From assembly GCA_963170055.1 (NCBI GenBank), contig CAUJGJ010000487.1:1270201-1282700 (forward strand): DNA of 12,500 bases. Reading direction: 5' to 3'. The position numbers and the translations under genes were made by a program. Position 1 is the stretch's first letter. Each line of letters opens with the position of its first letter. The DNA is from Halisarca cf. caerulea (Eukaryota > Porifera > Demospongiae > Chondrillida > Halisarcidae). A model generated the notes under the pieces. The model saw nothing but the letters and a program-made list of their open reading frames with translations. It did no database searches and was not told where the DNA came from. Positions 1-8,798 of the stretch are shown here, piece after piece.

Positions 1-660
1 CAAATTTTATTTCCGTCAATATTAAATTACAGCCTGATCTTGCACAGATCGCCAAATTTTATGATCGCCAATATTTCCAGATATACGGTAGAAAGTATGC
101 GATTTTGACCACCCCTAAAGACAATATCATGCACTATGTGATCTTTAATTTTGCAATTTTCTTGACATTCAGTATTCATGTGGTATCAGATATTTAAAAC
201 ACAGCCTAACTTTTCAATCCTGTATATTTGCTATTTTAATCAGGCCGGAGGAACATGATCAATTGGAGTTTTATAATCAAAGTGGTATATAAGATTGAAG
301 CGCCGAGGTAAATATAAGCACCCGGGGGGTTCTATATTTCTGATACCAACTTCCTGCCCATGTTTTATGCGATGTGTAGTATGATATCAGGTACTCCATA
401 CCGGGTACCATTAAAGTAGTACTACGATCTGCTAACTGGTTGGTGCATGAGGCATATATTGACCACCTGCAGTTCTACAGTGAATTTCCTATGTTTGCAC
501 AATAGTCATACTATTCTTTGTACAGTATATTATACTGTGTAACAATATAATAATCATACTTGTTCATCCGGCATGCACTTGCTTGGCACTATATATCACA
601 TCTGAGATACATTTAGGAGTATGGCAGATCCTACCTCTGATTTCGCTCAAGTGAGGTGCA
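1..660. other. AT-rich non-coding stretch with a short direct repeat
   Basis: No coding region can be supported here. A motif of about 22 bases (caaattttat followed by ccaatatt-like sequence) occurs near 1-24 and again, diverged, near 52-76, which suggests the edge of an interspersed element whose remainder lies outside the window. The rest is AT-rich unique-looking sequence with scattered stops in all frames. I cannot assign a family. Confidence 0.4.
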
Positions 661-676
661 TCGGGGGATTCCATAG

Positions 677-698
677 TTCTCTGTACATGTACAGAGAA
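677..698. repeat. Perfect 22-bp palindrome
   Basis: The sequence is a perfect inverted repeat without spacer, centred between 687 and 688 with core gtacatgtac. It lies just upstream of the pogo-like terminal repeats and is followed by a fragment (ggacacctcc near 711-720) that resembles their inner terminal sequence. It may be part of another degraded element; a protein-binding role is possible but not shown. Confidence 0.6.
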
Positions 699-791
699 AT
701 CTCTATTAAAGGACACCTCCAAAATGCAGGCACTTCCTTAAACAGGACACCATTGCTCTGCCCCATTTGAAGTCCCTCGCATTGACATGTG

Positions 792-883
792 TACAGTTGA
801 ACCCTCCGAAATAAGGACACCTCCATAGACAGGACCGCTTACTGCGGTCCCAGTGGTGTCCTTATTAGGGATGTTTCACTGTA
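792..883. mobile_element. Palindromic MITE with pogo/Tigger-like ends
   Basis: The element is bounded by TA on both sides. Its left end reads cagttgaaccctcc then ataaggacacc; the right end, reverse-complemented, reads cagtgaaacatccc then taataaggacacc. The two arms are inverted copies of about 30 bp around a short centre with its own inverted repeat (ccgcttactgcgg). TA target sites and CAGTxxAACC termini are typical of pogo/Tigger-type Tc1-mariner MITEs. There is no coding capacity, so it would depend on a transposase elsewhere. Confidence 0.65.
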
Positions 884-937
884 CAGGACAGCTTACTGTG
901 GTCCCAAAGGTGTCCTTATTAGGGAGGTTCTACTATA
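884..937. repeat. Tandem duplicate of the right half of the adjacent MITE
   Basis: Positions 885-937 repeat 831-883 with few changes (the cttactg(c/t)ggtccca centre, then ggtgtccttattaggga). Only the right arm is duplicated, so this is an internal or slippage duplication of the neighbouring element rather than a second insertion. The unit is about 54 bp. Confidence 0.6.
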
Positions 938-942
938 TTTCC

Positions 943-1126
943 TACAGTGGAACCTGTATAATGTGGACACCTCGGGAGCACTGAAAAGTGTCCTGATTAT
1001 AGAGGTGTCCTAATATTCCAGAGTTGCCCCAATATGTCACCTATATAAATTTATGAGAATTTGGGACCATCCTGTTTATACAGGTGTCCAGATTTTCAAG
1101 TGCCCTCAATAACATGTTTTACTGTA
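943..1126. mobile_element. Second, longer pogo-like MITE
   Basis: Flanking TA dinucleotides at 943-944 and 1125-1126 enclose inverted ends: left cagtggaacctgtataatg then tggacacctcgg; right, reverse-complemented, cagtaaaacatgttattga then gggcacttg. Inside are further inverted gtgtcc/ggacac motifs, so most of the 180 bp could fold back. The ends belong to the same family as the element at 792-883 but are longer and more diverged. No open reading frame is present. Confidence 0.6.
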
Positions 1127-1680
1127 TATACTTCCATTACAAAGAATTCTAACAGTTAGTGGAATTTAAGGTGAGGATGTTGGCCATGTAGGGATATACT
1201 GTATGTACACTAGTTCCCTGATCCAGCATTATCTCACCATGATGGCATACCTGCAGTGAAGCTTCTGTAATCCAAAACTTCTATGACATTCTCCCTTACC
1301 CGGCCATCTGACAAGGTACATGCAGTTACCATATTGAAAGTATGCTAAGCGTCACTTCATAATCCATAAGAAAGAATAAAGAAATTAAAATAAAATTAAA
1401 TTAAGAATAATCCGACAACCTAGCTCCCATGAATGTATAACCCGGCTGTTTTCAAGCCTATAATCAAGTAGTGGATTTAGAGAGGCCTCACCATAATACT
1501 AGAGTGACTTGACTACTTGAAATCTCTGCAATCGCACAATGTCATGTTTGTCACACACTGAGTGGCGTACTGTTCTGCTATATACCACTCCCACACATAC
1601 TTGACCCACAGTTCTATTGTAATATATCTGATGTACAGGATTAATGTACTCTAAATGCCAGACTGAGTATGCTGTGTGAA
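1127..1680. other. Non-coding stretch, nothing recognised
   Basis: AT-rich sequence between the MITE cluster and the first minisatellite. It includes a poor A-rich run around 1366-1408. I see no domain-bearing reading frame, no splice-site pair and no repeat structure that I can support. A 111-codon minus-strand open frame (1499-1834) overlaps the 20-bp tandem repeat and has repetitive, low-complexity content, so it is not called. Confidence 0.4.
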
Positions 1681-1760
1681 TGTAGGTCTTGGAATGACTT
1701 TGTTGGTCCTGGAATGACTTTGTAGGTCCTGGAATGAGTCTGTAGGTCCTGGAATGACTT
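1681..1760. repeat. 20-bp tandem repeat, four units
   Basis: Four head-to-tail units of exactly 20 bp (consensus tgtaggtcctggaatgactt) occupy 1681-1700, 1701-1720, 1721-1740 and 1741-1760, with one or two differences per unit. The last half-unit, ggaatgactt, runs into tcactttgcag, a motif that recurs at 2037 and 5030 as part of the larger modular array, so this repeat seems to have expanded from the edge of that module. Confidence 0.9.
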
Positions 1761-1851
1761 TCACTTTGCAGTGCCAGGCGTGTATGGGAACTTGAGTTTT
1801 GGGAATGGACATTAATTTTATTCAATAATACCACAGATAATGCACAGTTAC

Positions 1852-2012
1852 ATGTACACTCTCACACATGCAGTACACACATGTACACTCACACATTATC
1901 AGTACACACATGCACACTCTCACACATGCAGTACACACATGTACACTCTCACACATGCAGTACACACATGTACACTCTCACACATTCTCAATACACACAT
2001 GTACACTCTCGT
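1852..2012. repeat. 29-bp tandem repeat rich in ACAC, about six units
   Basis: Units of the form gtacactctcacacatgcag + tacacacat start at 1854, 1883, 1912, 1941, 1970 and 2001. Spacing is 29 bp for the first four steps and 31 bp for the last. The repeat frame stays open on the plus strand and yields a His/Thr/Tyr-rich translation, which is a by-product of the repeat and not evidence of a gene. Confidence 0.85.
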
Positions 2013-2430
2013 GCACGTTCTAAATACCAGACACTGGAATGACTTTCACTTTGCAGTACCAAGTGTAGGAAAGCCATATAAGTTCCTTTTGCAGATAAAG
2101 TCATACTCATTCATATACTTGACACATACATGCAACTTATTCGCTTATAGCAGTCATATAATATGTTGTATTTATATACAATACAGTATAATATACCATT
2201 TGTGTAGTATTGAGTCCATAGGAGGGACATATCCCATTCTCCCAAGTAGGATTCTGACTTTCAATATCCACTGCGCAGTACAGTCATTCAGTCCACAGTT
2301 GTCAGTTTGAAGCTGTTGCTGAGCATCCACCAACCATGCAGTAGTTATACCTTGCATGTCAGTGTCAGTGCAAAGCTGCAGGTGACCAACTCAACAACTG
2401 TAACAGTGGAACTTGCTTAGTAAATATATA

Positions 2431-3050
2431 CCTGGGTTAGTACATACGTACTCCTGGATAGTAAGTACTCTTCATTCTGTCCCTGTGTATACCTCATGTA
2501 CACAAACCATCCCTGATAGTAAGTACCTGGGTTAGTACATACGTACTCCTGGATAGTAAGTACTCCTCATTCTGTCCCTGTGTTTACCTCATGTACATAA
2601 ACCAACCAGACAGTAAGTACCTGGTTTAGTACATACTCCTGGATATTGAGTACTCCTCATAATTCTGTCCCTGTGTATACCTCATGTACATAAACCAACC
2701 CTGATAGTAAGTACCTGGTTTAGTACATACTCCTGGATAGCAAGTACTCCTCATTCTGTCCCTGTGTATACCTCATGTACACAAACCAACCCTGATAGTA
2801 AGTACCTGGTGTAGTACATACTCCTGGATAGTAGGTACTCCTCATTCTGTCCCTGTGTATGCCTCATGTACATAAACCAACTTATCTTAAATATAAATAA
2901 TAATAAAGATAAAACTTATCCAAAACTCATGTACATAAACCAACCCTGATAGTAAGTACCTGGTTTAGTACATACTCCTGGATAGTAAGTACTCCTCATT
3001 ATGTCCCTGTGTATATATACCTCATGTACATAACCAACCCTGATAGTAAG
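2431..3050. repeat. ~94-bp minisatellite, six-plus units, with an internal insertion
   Basis: Units beginning cctgg(g/t)ttagtacata start at 2431, 2526, 2620, 2714, 2805 and 2959, giving periods of 95, 94, 94, 91 and 154 bp. The long last step is caused by about 47 bp of AT-rich sequence (about 2881-2927) interrupting the fifth unit. Each unit carries gtactcctcattctgtccct and a catgtaca(t/c)aaacca block. A partial unit ends near 3050. The first two units have an extra acg after tacat that later units lack. Confidence 0.9.
2881..2927. repeat. AT-rich insertion with small inverted repeat inside the minisatellite
   Basis: This block is absent from the other minisatellite units. It begins aacttatctt and ends near aagataaaactta, so ttatctt and aagataa are inverted copies flanking an aat-rich centre. 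It is either a very small insertion or local slippage; no target duplication is clear. Confidence 0.5.
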
Positions 3051-3258
3051 TATCACTGGCTAACAATGAGTACTGATATTGTGTCCCATTTGAGGTACAT
3101 ACTATGAGCAAGTTTCACTATATATACACAACAGATGACATGGTCTATAGAACAGGACCCACACAGGTTATTGTATGCATTCTGCCTAGCATCCTGCCTA
3201 CCTATAGGGTTATATTAATCAGTAGTGCATGAGGATATGGTGCATGTACGTATGTATG

Positions 3259-3315
3259 TGTATGTGTTTGTTTGTGTGTGTGTGTGTGTATGTGTGTGTG
3301 CGTGTACGTGTGTGT

Positions 3316-3376
<61 letters not shown>

Positions 3377-3392
3377 CATGCGTGTGCGTGTG

Positions 3393-3436
<44 letters not shown>

Positions 3437-3482
3437 CGTGGGTGGGTGGGTATGTGAGTGTGTGGGTGGGTGGGTGGGTGGT
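3259..3482. repeat. GT microsatellite (copy A)
   Basis: Long (TG)n tract with interruptions (tgcgtgcatgcgtg near 3371-3390) and a G-richer tail of gtggg(t/c) units around 3434-3482. Open frames across it translate to Cys-Val runs and are artefacts. Alternating purine-pyrimidine DNA of this length can adopt Z-form in principle. Confidence 0.95.
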
Positions 3483-3973
3483 TGTGTATTAGTTTGTACG
3501 TGTGCCTAAATATGCATGTAGGGGGTGCATGTACATAATATTTCCACCATTATTTGAAACATGCATACTCCCACACACAAGTATATATATGAGCAATGTC
3601 ACTTAGCAGTACCTGGTATAGGATGGCCATCTATGTAAGTCAGGGAGACAAGACTATGCTCAGTATTTCCCTACAGCAACTCATTAGTTCATGGCAGAAA
3701 TCTATGCTACATAATACCATTGTACACAGTATTGAATTATTTACTATGATTTAATTTATACTTGAAACAGGTGCAATGTATCCACTATCACAAAAAACAG
3801 ACCATAGGGGGTATACATACATAGATAAGATGAAAAGGCATTATAATGTCATGTCTCTGTTACTTTGCATTCCCCTTGAGCAGGATTAATCTTCCCAACA
3901 TTCAAGCACCACCAATCAGTGCAGTCAGCCAGTCTACAGTTGGCTACTGGGTGTCTAGAGTAGTAGTTTTTTT

Positions 3974-4001
3974 GGCTAAAGGCCTCCCCAGGTTAAATAA
4001 G
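3974..4001. repeat. Short dispersed repeat, copy 1
   Basis: The 28-bp segment ggcta..ggcctccccag.ttaaataag matches 6916-6943 at 25 of 28 positions in the same orientation. The flanks do not match, so this is a small shared fragment of an interspersed element and not part of the modular array. Confidence 0.55.
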
Positions 4002-4153
4002 CTTCTGTAACCGTAACAGTAACCATAACAGTTGTCAGTTTGAAGCGGTAGCTGAGTATCCACCAACCAGCTGTCACCCTGCATGTTCAGTTGTCATGCA
4101 GTGTACAGATCGATGCTTGTATGTGTGATAGCCATGGGTAGGGTAGCATGTGT

Positions 4154-4328
4154 ATGGTGTGTGCATGTGTGTGTGCATGTGTGTGTGTGTGTATGTGTGT
4201 GTGTGTGTGAGTGTGTGCATGTGAGTGCTTACATGTACATATATGTACAAATGTGTGCATGTATGTGTGTAGTGAGGTGAGTGGGGTTCCTATGCATGAC
4301 CATGTGTATGCAGTGTGTGTGTGTGTGT

Positions 4329-4385
<57 letters not shown>

Positions 4386-4404
4386 GGGTGTGTGTGTGGG
4401 ATGA

Positions 4405-4481
<77 letters not shown>

Positions 4482-4499
4482 GGTGTGTGTGTGGGATGA

Positions 4500-4548
<49 letters not shown>

Positions 4549-4700
4549 TGTATGTGTATGCATATGTGTGTATGCATGTGACCGCTTACATGTACATGTA
4601 TGTACATGTGTGTGCATGCATGTGCATGTGTGTGGTGATGTGAGTGGGATTCCATTGCATAACCATGTGCATGAAAGTGTGTGCATGTACATGTGTGCAT

Positions 4701-4758
<58 letters not shown>

Positions 4759-4870
4759 ATGCATGTGTGTGTGTGTACATGTGTGCATGAGTGCGTGTGT
4801 GTATGTGTGTGTATGTGTGTGTGTATGTGTGTGTGTGTTTGCATGTGTGTGTGCATGGATTTGCGTGCAC
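4154..4870. repeat. Compound GT microsatellite with internal duplications (copy B)
   Basis: Several long (TG)n blocks (about 4310-4385, 4408-4478, 4501-4548, 4703-4757) are separated by non-repetitive islands. The islands are themselves duplicated: gcttacatgtacat...gtgggttcc-like sequence at 4227-4310 recurs 357 bp later at 4584-4674, and ttgggtgtgtgtgtgggatg occurs at 4384 and again at 4479. The tract therefore grew by block duplication as well as slippage. Confidence 0.9.
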
Positions 4871-5164
4871 CTATGTGTGTATGGGTGTGGATGTGGGTGT
4901 GTCTTGTTTGTGTGTGGGCATGTGGGTATGAATTAGTTCATATGTGTCCCTTTATATGCCTATAGGAGGTGTATTTCAGTCAGTATAACATTTGAAACAT
5001 GCATAGTCCTAGACACAAATATGAACAGAGGAATGACTTTCACTTTGCAGTATCAGGTGTAGAATATTTATCTACATATATTTTGGGAGATAAATTTATG
5101 CTCAGTTTTACCCATATGGCTGCTCTTTATATCCAGTTATGGTAGTTATTATATATGCCACGTA

Positions 5165-5640
5165 TACAGTACCATTTACACTGTATGTATACTACAGATA
5201 TATACAGTACCATTTACACTGTATGTACACTACAGTATATAATACTATACAGTACCATTAACACTGTATGTATACTAGAGTATATATACAGTACCATTTA
5301 CACTGTATGTGTACTACAGTATATACAGTACCATTTACACTGTATGTATACTACAGTATATATACAGTACTATTTACACTGTATGTATACTACAGTATAT
5401 ATACAGTACTATTTACACTGTATGTATACTAGAGTATATATACAGTACCATTTACACTGTATGTATACTACAGTATATATACCGTACCATTTACACTGTA
5501 TGTATACTACAGTATATAATACTATACAGTACCATTAATACTGTATGTATACTAGAGTATATATACAGTACTATTTACACTGTATGTATACTACAGTATA
5601 TATACAGTACCATTTACACTGTATGTACACTATAGAGTAT
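5165..5640. repeat. 39-bp satellite with higher-order structure
   Basis: Units with consensus acagtaccatttacactgta followed by tgtatactacagtatatat begin at 5166, 5204, 5249, 5288, 5325, 5364, 5403, 5442, 5481, 5526, 5565 and 5604. Most steps are 37-39 bp, but two are 45 bp (5204-5249 and 5481-5526) and carry the same aatactat insertion and ccatta variant, 277 bp apart. That marks a seven-unit superrepeat. Because 39 is divisible by 3 the array has long open frames, which I do not treat as genes. Confidence 0.92.
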
Positions 5641-6061
5641 AATGCATAAGTTGTTCTTGGGGCAGATACAATGACATTATCACAATGACAGTCCATGAAC
5701 ATGCAAACATTATAGATGAAAACATTATATGAGCTCTTTTCTTTCAATGTATATGGTGCTATCCATCATGTCTCTGATAATTTTAGGGGACAGATCCCAT
5801 TCTCCCAAGCAGGATTCCCGACTAATAAAGTCAGCCAGTCCACAGTTGTCAGTTTGAAGCCTTAGCTCAGCATCTACTAACCACTAGTCACTCTGCATGT
5901 TCAGTTGTCAGTGCACAGCTGCAGGTGTACACTCAACTATAATTATGTGCACAACAAATGATATGGTACATTGAAGAGGACCCAGCTGCAGGTTATTGAA
6001 TTCTGCCCAGCACCCTACCTATATACCTAGGTTACGAAGTCAGGATAATATGGTGTGCATC

Positions 6062-6087
6062 TGAGTGAGTGTGTGTGTGTGTATGCA

Positions 6088-6144
<57 letters not shown>

Positions 6145-6153
6145 CATGCAGTT

Positions 6154-6238
<85 letters not shown>

Positions 6239-6300
6239 ATGTGTACGTAGTGAGGATAATATGGTGTGCATCTGAGTGAGTGTGTGTGTGTATACATGCA

Positions 6301-6382
<82 letters not shown>

Positions 6383-6455
6383 GTGCATGTGTGCATGTGT
6401 GTGTGTGTGTTTGTGCGTGTGTGTGTGTGTTTGGGTGTGTATGTGTGTGTGTCAG
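6062..6455. repeat. GT microsatellite with 211-bp internal duplication (copy C)
   Basis: Two blocks each start with aggataatatggtgtgcat then ctgagtgagtg (6042 and 6253) and continue into (TG)n, so the start of the tract was duplicated with a 211-bp period. The first block has two tatgcatgcag islands, the second a tatacatgcag island. Apparent proteins on either strand are dipeptide runs from the repeat. Confidence 0.92.
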
Positions 6456-7185
6456 AAAGGTCAAGTCTGTGTCCAAGGTCTTTAAACCTCGTGTATGACT
6501 TCCTGTATTATTGCCAATGCTGTAATATCTGTGATTTAGTGTACTTTTGGCAATAATAATGGACTTTTCTCCCCACAACTGAGCGTCTGCTTGAGACAAC
6601 TTGTTCGTTTCTAGGCATGTAAATGAGGAGAGTGTGAGGCTAATTATGTTGAATTTTGCGTTTGACAATGGTTAACTTTCCAATATCTATGGGTTAACTG
6701 ATCAAAGTGATTGGATAGCTGAAGTTTGGATAACTACCATGTTGATTTAATTATGTGTGAATACATGCAGTATTTTATTTGCTACAGTATCTAGCCCACC
6801 TACGTATGTCTAGCCATAGATATGGTTTCTATAGCTGTATGTACATATAGGGCTATATGCATGGATAGTAGTGTGTGCTGTGCCCTTGTACTGGGTGCCT
6901 TTTATAGTAGCCTCTGGCTATTGGCCTCCCCAGCTTAAATAAGATCCCCTCATAACCTGGCTATAAAGATTGGCATGATAATAAGGCTAGATGTGTAGGA
7001 CTAGACAGATTTTACATGGACTGAGTGCAGTGTGCCCCCATTCCTTCACCCTGCATGGTTACTGATGTAATAATCAATGATGGATACATGCACGGCAAAC
7101 CAGATGGACTATTGGATATATATTTCAATGTGCTGCCTCACATGCTCATGAAGCATTCATGTACATCAAATGCATGCAAGAGAAA
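6456..7185. other. Non-coding stretch, one short dispersed repeat
   Basis: AT-rich sequence following the modular array. The only structure I can support is the 28-bp dispersed repeat at 6916-6943 matching 3974-4001. The minus-strand open frame crossing 6027-6668 is mostly the translated microsatellite and its unique tail shows no recognisable domain. Confidence 0.4.
6916..6943. repeat. Short dispersed repeat, copy 2
   Basis: Partner of 3974-4001 (25 of 28 identical, same orientation). It lies outside the modular array, which supports an interspersed element as its origin. Confidence 0.55.
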
Positions 7186-7268
7186 CAGTGAAACCTCGCT
7201 ATAATGGACACTTTGGGATTTGAATGAAAAGTTTGCTAATATGCAGTCTGCACAAGAGGTTTTCACTA
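7186..7268. mobile_element. Small MITE-like remnant with pogo-type ends
   Basis: The left end reads cagtgaaacctcgctataat followed by ggacac; the right end, reverse-complemented, reads agtgaaaacctct. These ends resemble those of the two elements at 792-1126. The inner arms are poorly conserved and only the right side has an obvious TA, so the copy is old or truncated. Confidence 0.5.
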
Positions 7269-7527
7269 TACAGTACTATTACATGCATAACAATCTTTAT
7301 CTGGACCCATATATTAATAGTCTTCTGATTCTAAGTTTTAAATAAGAGATTTTTGCTGTTCAGGAAGACTTGCTTGAGGTCAGTTTCATATGCTGAGGGC
7401 CAAATTGAATATAACATGCTGTAATGATGACCATAATAGAGGCTAGGCTTCAATCAGAGTCCAGCCAGCCCCTGCCAAACAGACACAGCATCATGCCGCT
7501 GACACACACCATGCAAAAGCGGATCCA

Positions 7528-7558
7528 GGGTGGTGCCTGGGGTGCCTAGGCACCACCC
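7528..7558. repeat. 11-bp perfect hairpin
   Basis: Arms gggtggtgcct (7528-7538) and aggcaccaccc (7548-7558) are exact reverse complements around a 9-nt loop that repeats ggtgcct. The GC-rich stem stands out in AT-rich flanks. It is more likely a transposon fragment than a transcription terminator, as terminators of this form are not expected in animal nuclear DNA. Confidence 0.6.
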
Positions 7559-7702
7559 TAAGACACAAACCCACGAAAAAAGGAGGAACCATTAAAAGTT
7601 ACACTGCAAAGTAGTAAGTATAGACAGAGATAGATACAAACAACTATTTAGACCATTTTAATTTACATTAAAATTATCTTCATGATAATCCATAATGCCC
7701 AG

Positions 7703-7731
7703 AGAAGGCTTAAAGCTTCTTTGAGCCTTCT
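7703..7731. repeat. 13-bp hairpin with 3-nt loop
   Basis: Arms 7703-7715 (agaaggcttaaag) and 7719-7731 (ctttgagccttct) pair at 12 of 13 positions; the remaining T/G pair would be a U-G wobble in a plus-strand transcript. It is too short for a typical microRNA precursor, and no function is assigned. Confidence 0.5.
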
Positions 7732-8051
7732 GCATTCTTCTATTATACAAACGCTCTGGTTTGCGAATTGTCAGCCATTTTATGACAGAGAACGATTGCG
7801 CAACTATGCCCCATTTAATGATAAACCGCCACACCTAGAAACTCGTGGTCATAATATGTAGGTTAATCAGAGATTGACCGTAGTTAATGGTGTCACTTGT
7901 AATCACGCAGCCATATACCTATTATGGAAATCGGCCCTACGTGATAAGCACCTCCTCTAAGCGCAGGGTAGTTACGTAATCCCTTAGATATAGTCACGTG
8001 ACGTGGAGCCCTACTGAGCATGCGCGGTTAGGTGCGACCACGTTGTCGTGA
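7732..8051. other. CpG-richer non-coding stretch with promoter-like motifs
   Basis: No gene is recognised. From about 7930 the sequence becomes richer in CpG than its surroundings and contains gtcacgtgac (7993-8002 region), a perfect E-box palindrome, and gcatgcgc near 8020, which resembles an NRF-1 core. It directly precedes the DIRS-like fragment. It could be the edge of that element, another element, or a host promoter; the sequence alone does not decide. Confidence 0.3.
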
Positions 8052-8798
8052 TCTCAGTCTCAAAGCGCTTGCTGGCTATTCCCTGTCCTGCGTGCTCTAC
8101 ACCCAGGAGCTCACCGTCGCCTTAACCTGGGGGCTAGGGAGGATTTGGCCTGGTGGTCCCTTCTGTCCGAGTCCTGGGTCGGATCCTCTGTCCATCAGCT
8201 AATCACACTGGACTCACCACGCCACCACCTCTTTACAGATGCCTCTGGCAGCTGGGGTTGCGGGGGCTGGTGCTTACCCTTTTGGTTCCAGTTTTCTTGG
8301 CCAGACTCCGTTAGCCTGCCTTCCATCGCCCTCAAAGAGCTTCTACCTATTGTAGTTGCGGCAGCCATCTGGGGCCACTCCTGGTCTGGCTCCCTTGTCA
8401 TGTGTCACTCGGACAACACTGCTGCAGTTGCCCAAGTCAACAAACTACATGCGTCTGACCAGCAGGCCAGTCACCTACTCCGCTGCCTGGCCCTGTTTCA
8501 AGCCCACTGGGACTTCCGCATCCGGGCAATACACGTCCCAGGCAATCGCAACGGGGTAGCCGATGATCTATCCCGCAATCGAACCCCGTCTCTGGCACAG
8601 TTCACTGACTCTGCCTCCCCTTCCCCCACACAGGTCCCTCCTGCTCTCATCCAATTCCTAGGACAATCCAGCCCGAACTGGACCTCGGCACAGTACGTCG
8701 ATATGCTGAAGAATTTCTGCAGGAGGGTCTTGCCCCCTCTACCCGCAAGGTCTACCAGGCAGGTCTCAACCGCTTCTGGGAGTTCACACAAGCAATGA
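8052..8798 (+). pseudogene. DIRS-type RNase H region (reverse transcriptase C-terminal fragment)
   Basis: The frame is open from 8052 after a stop at 8049 and ends at TGA 8796-8798; there is no credible start codon, as expected for a 5' truncated copy. Recognisable sequence begins with RRLNLGAREDLAWW (about 8113-8156), which normally follows the DIRS reverse-transcriptase domain. Then come the four RNase H acidic positions: Asp in FTDAS (about 8238), Glu in ALKELL (about 8337), Asp in CHSDN (about 8412) and Asp in HVPGNRNGVADDLSR (about 8562). RNase H removes the RNA strand of the RNA-DNA hybrid during reverse transcription. The domain itself has no stop or frameshift, so the insertion may be fairly young, but without the polymerase it cannot act. 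Similar acidic motifs occur in Ty3-type RNase H; the following recombinase frame argues for DIRS. Confidence 0.82.

Larger units (their letters stand above)
2037..3490. repeat. Modular array, copy A
   Basis: First of three diverged tandem copies. It holds, in order, the gaatgactttcactttgcag module (about 2037-2100), a module containing ccacagttgtcagtttgaag (about 2222-2400), the ~94-bp minisatellite, a module with cacaacagatgacatggt and then attctgcctagc (about 3112-3235), and a terminal GT microsatellite. The same modules in the same order recur in copies B and C. Nothing in it looks coding. Confidence 0.65.
3495..4935. repeat. Modular array, copy B
   Basis: The second copy starts with the post-microsatellite module (gtgcctaaatatgcatgta, then tttgaaacatgcata near 3555) that recurs at 4943-5030. 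It continues with a diverged version of the tcacttagcagtacctgg module (about 3600), a module ending gttgtcagtttgaagc (about 4031), and a large compound GT tract. The module containing cacaacagatgacatggt, present in copies A and C, is not recognisable here. Confidence 0.6.
4940..6455. repeat. Modular array, copy C
   Basis: The third copy contains the tttgaaacatgcata module (4943-5030), the gaatgactttcactttgcag module (about 5032), the 39-bp satellite, the module with ccacagttgtcagtttgaag (about 5838), the module with cacaacaaatgatatggt then attctgcccagc (about 5950-6030), and a terminal GT tract. Order and orientation match copy A, but the satellite inserted is a different one and sits between different modules. 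Confidence 0.65.

Noticed and set aside
1681..2012. CRISPR-like reading of the 20-bp and 29-bp repeats
   Set aside because: Units are contiguous with no spacers, and the genome is eukaryotic.
1840..2310. 156-codon plus-strand open frame
   Set aside because: The first third is the 29-bp tandem repeat and the rest is low-complexity AT-rich sequence with no domain or splice support.
3225..3509. Open frames of Cys-Val dipeptides across the GT tract
   Set aside because: Pure translation of (TG)n; no unique protein sequence, and open in several frames at once.
4087..4870. Long minus-strand His-Thr-rich open frames (up to 233 codons)
   Set aside because: They are the complementary reading of the compound GT microsatellite; length reflects the lack of stops in the repeat.
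5155..5635. Tyr/Ile/Thr/Cys repeat proteins over the 39-bp satellite
   Set aside because: The unit length is a multiple of three, so frames stay open automatically. Two frames are open over the same DNA and neither resembles a protein.
6027..6668. 213-codon minus-strand open frame with a unique N-terminus
   Set aside because: Only about 70 codons are non-repetitive and they show no recognisable motif; the remainder is translated microsatellite.
7528..7558. Rho-independent terminator
   Set aside because: No following T-run and no bacterial gene context.
8195..8791. Minus-strand open frames of 68 and 97 codons across the DIRS fragment
   Set aside because: Antisense to the RNase H coding sequence, with no domain of their own.
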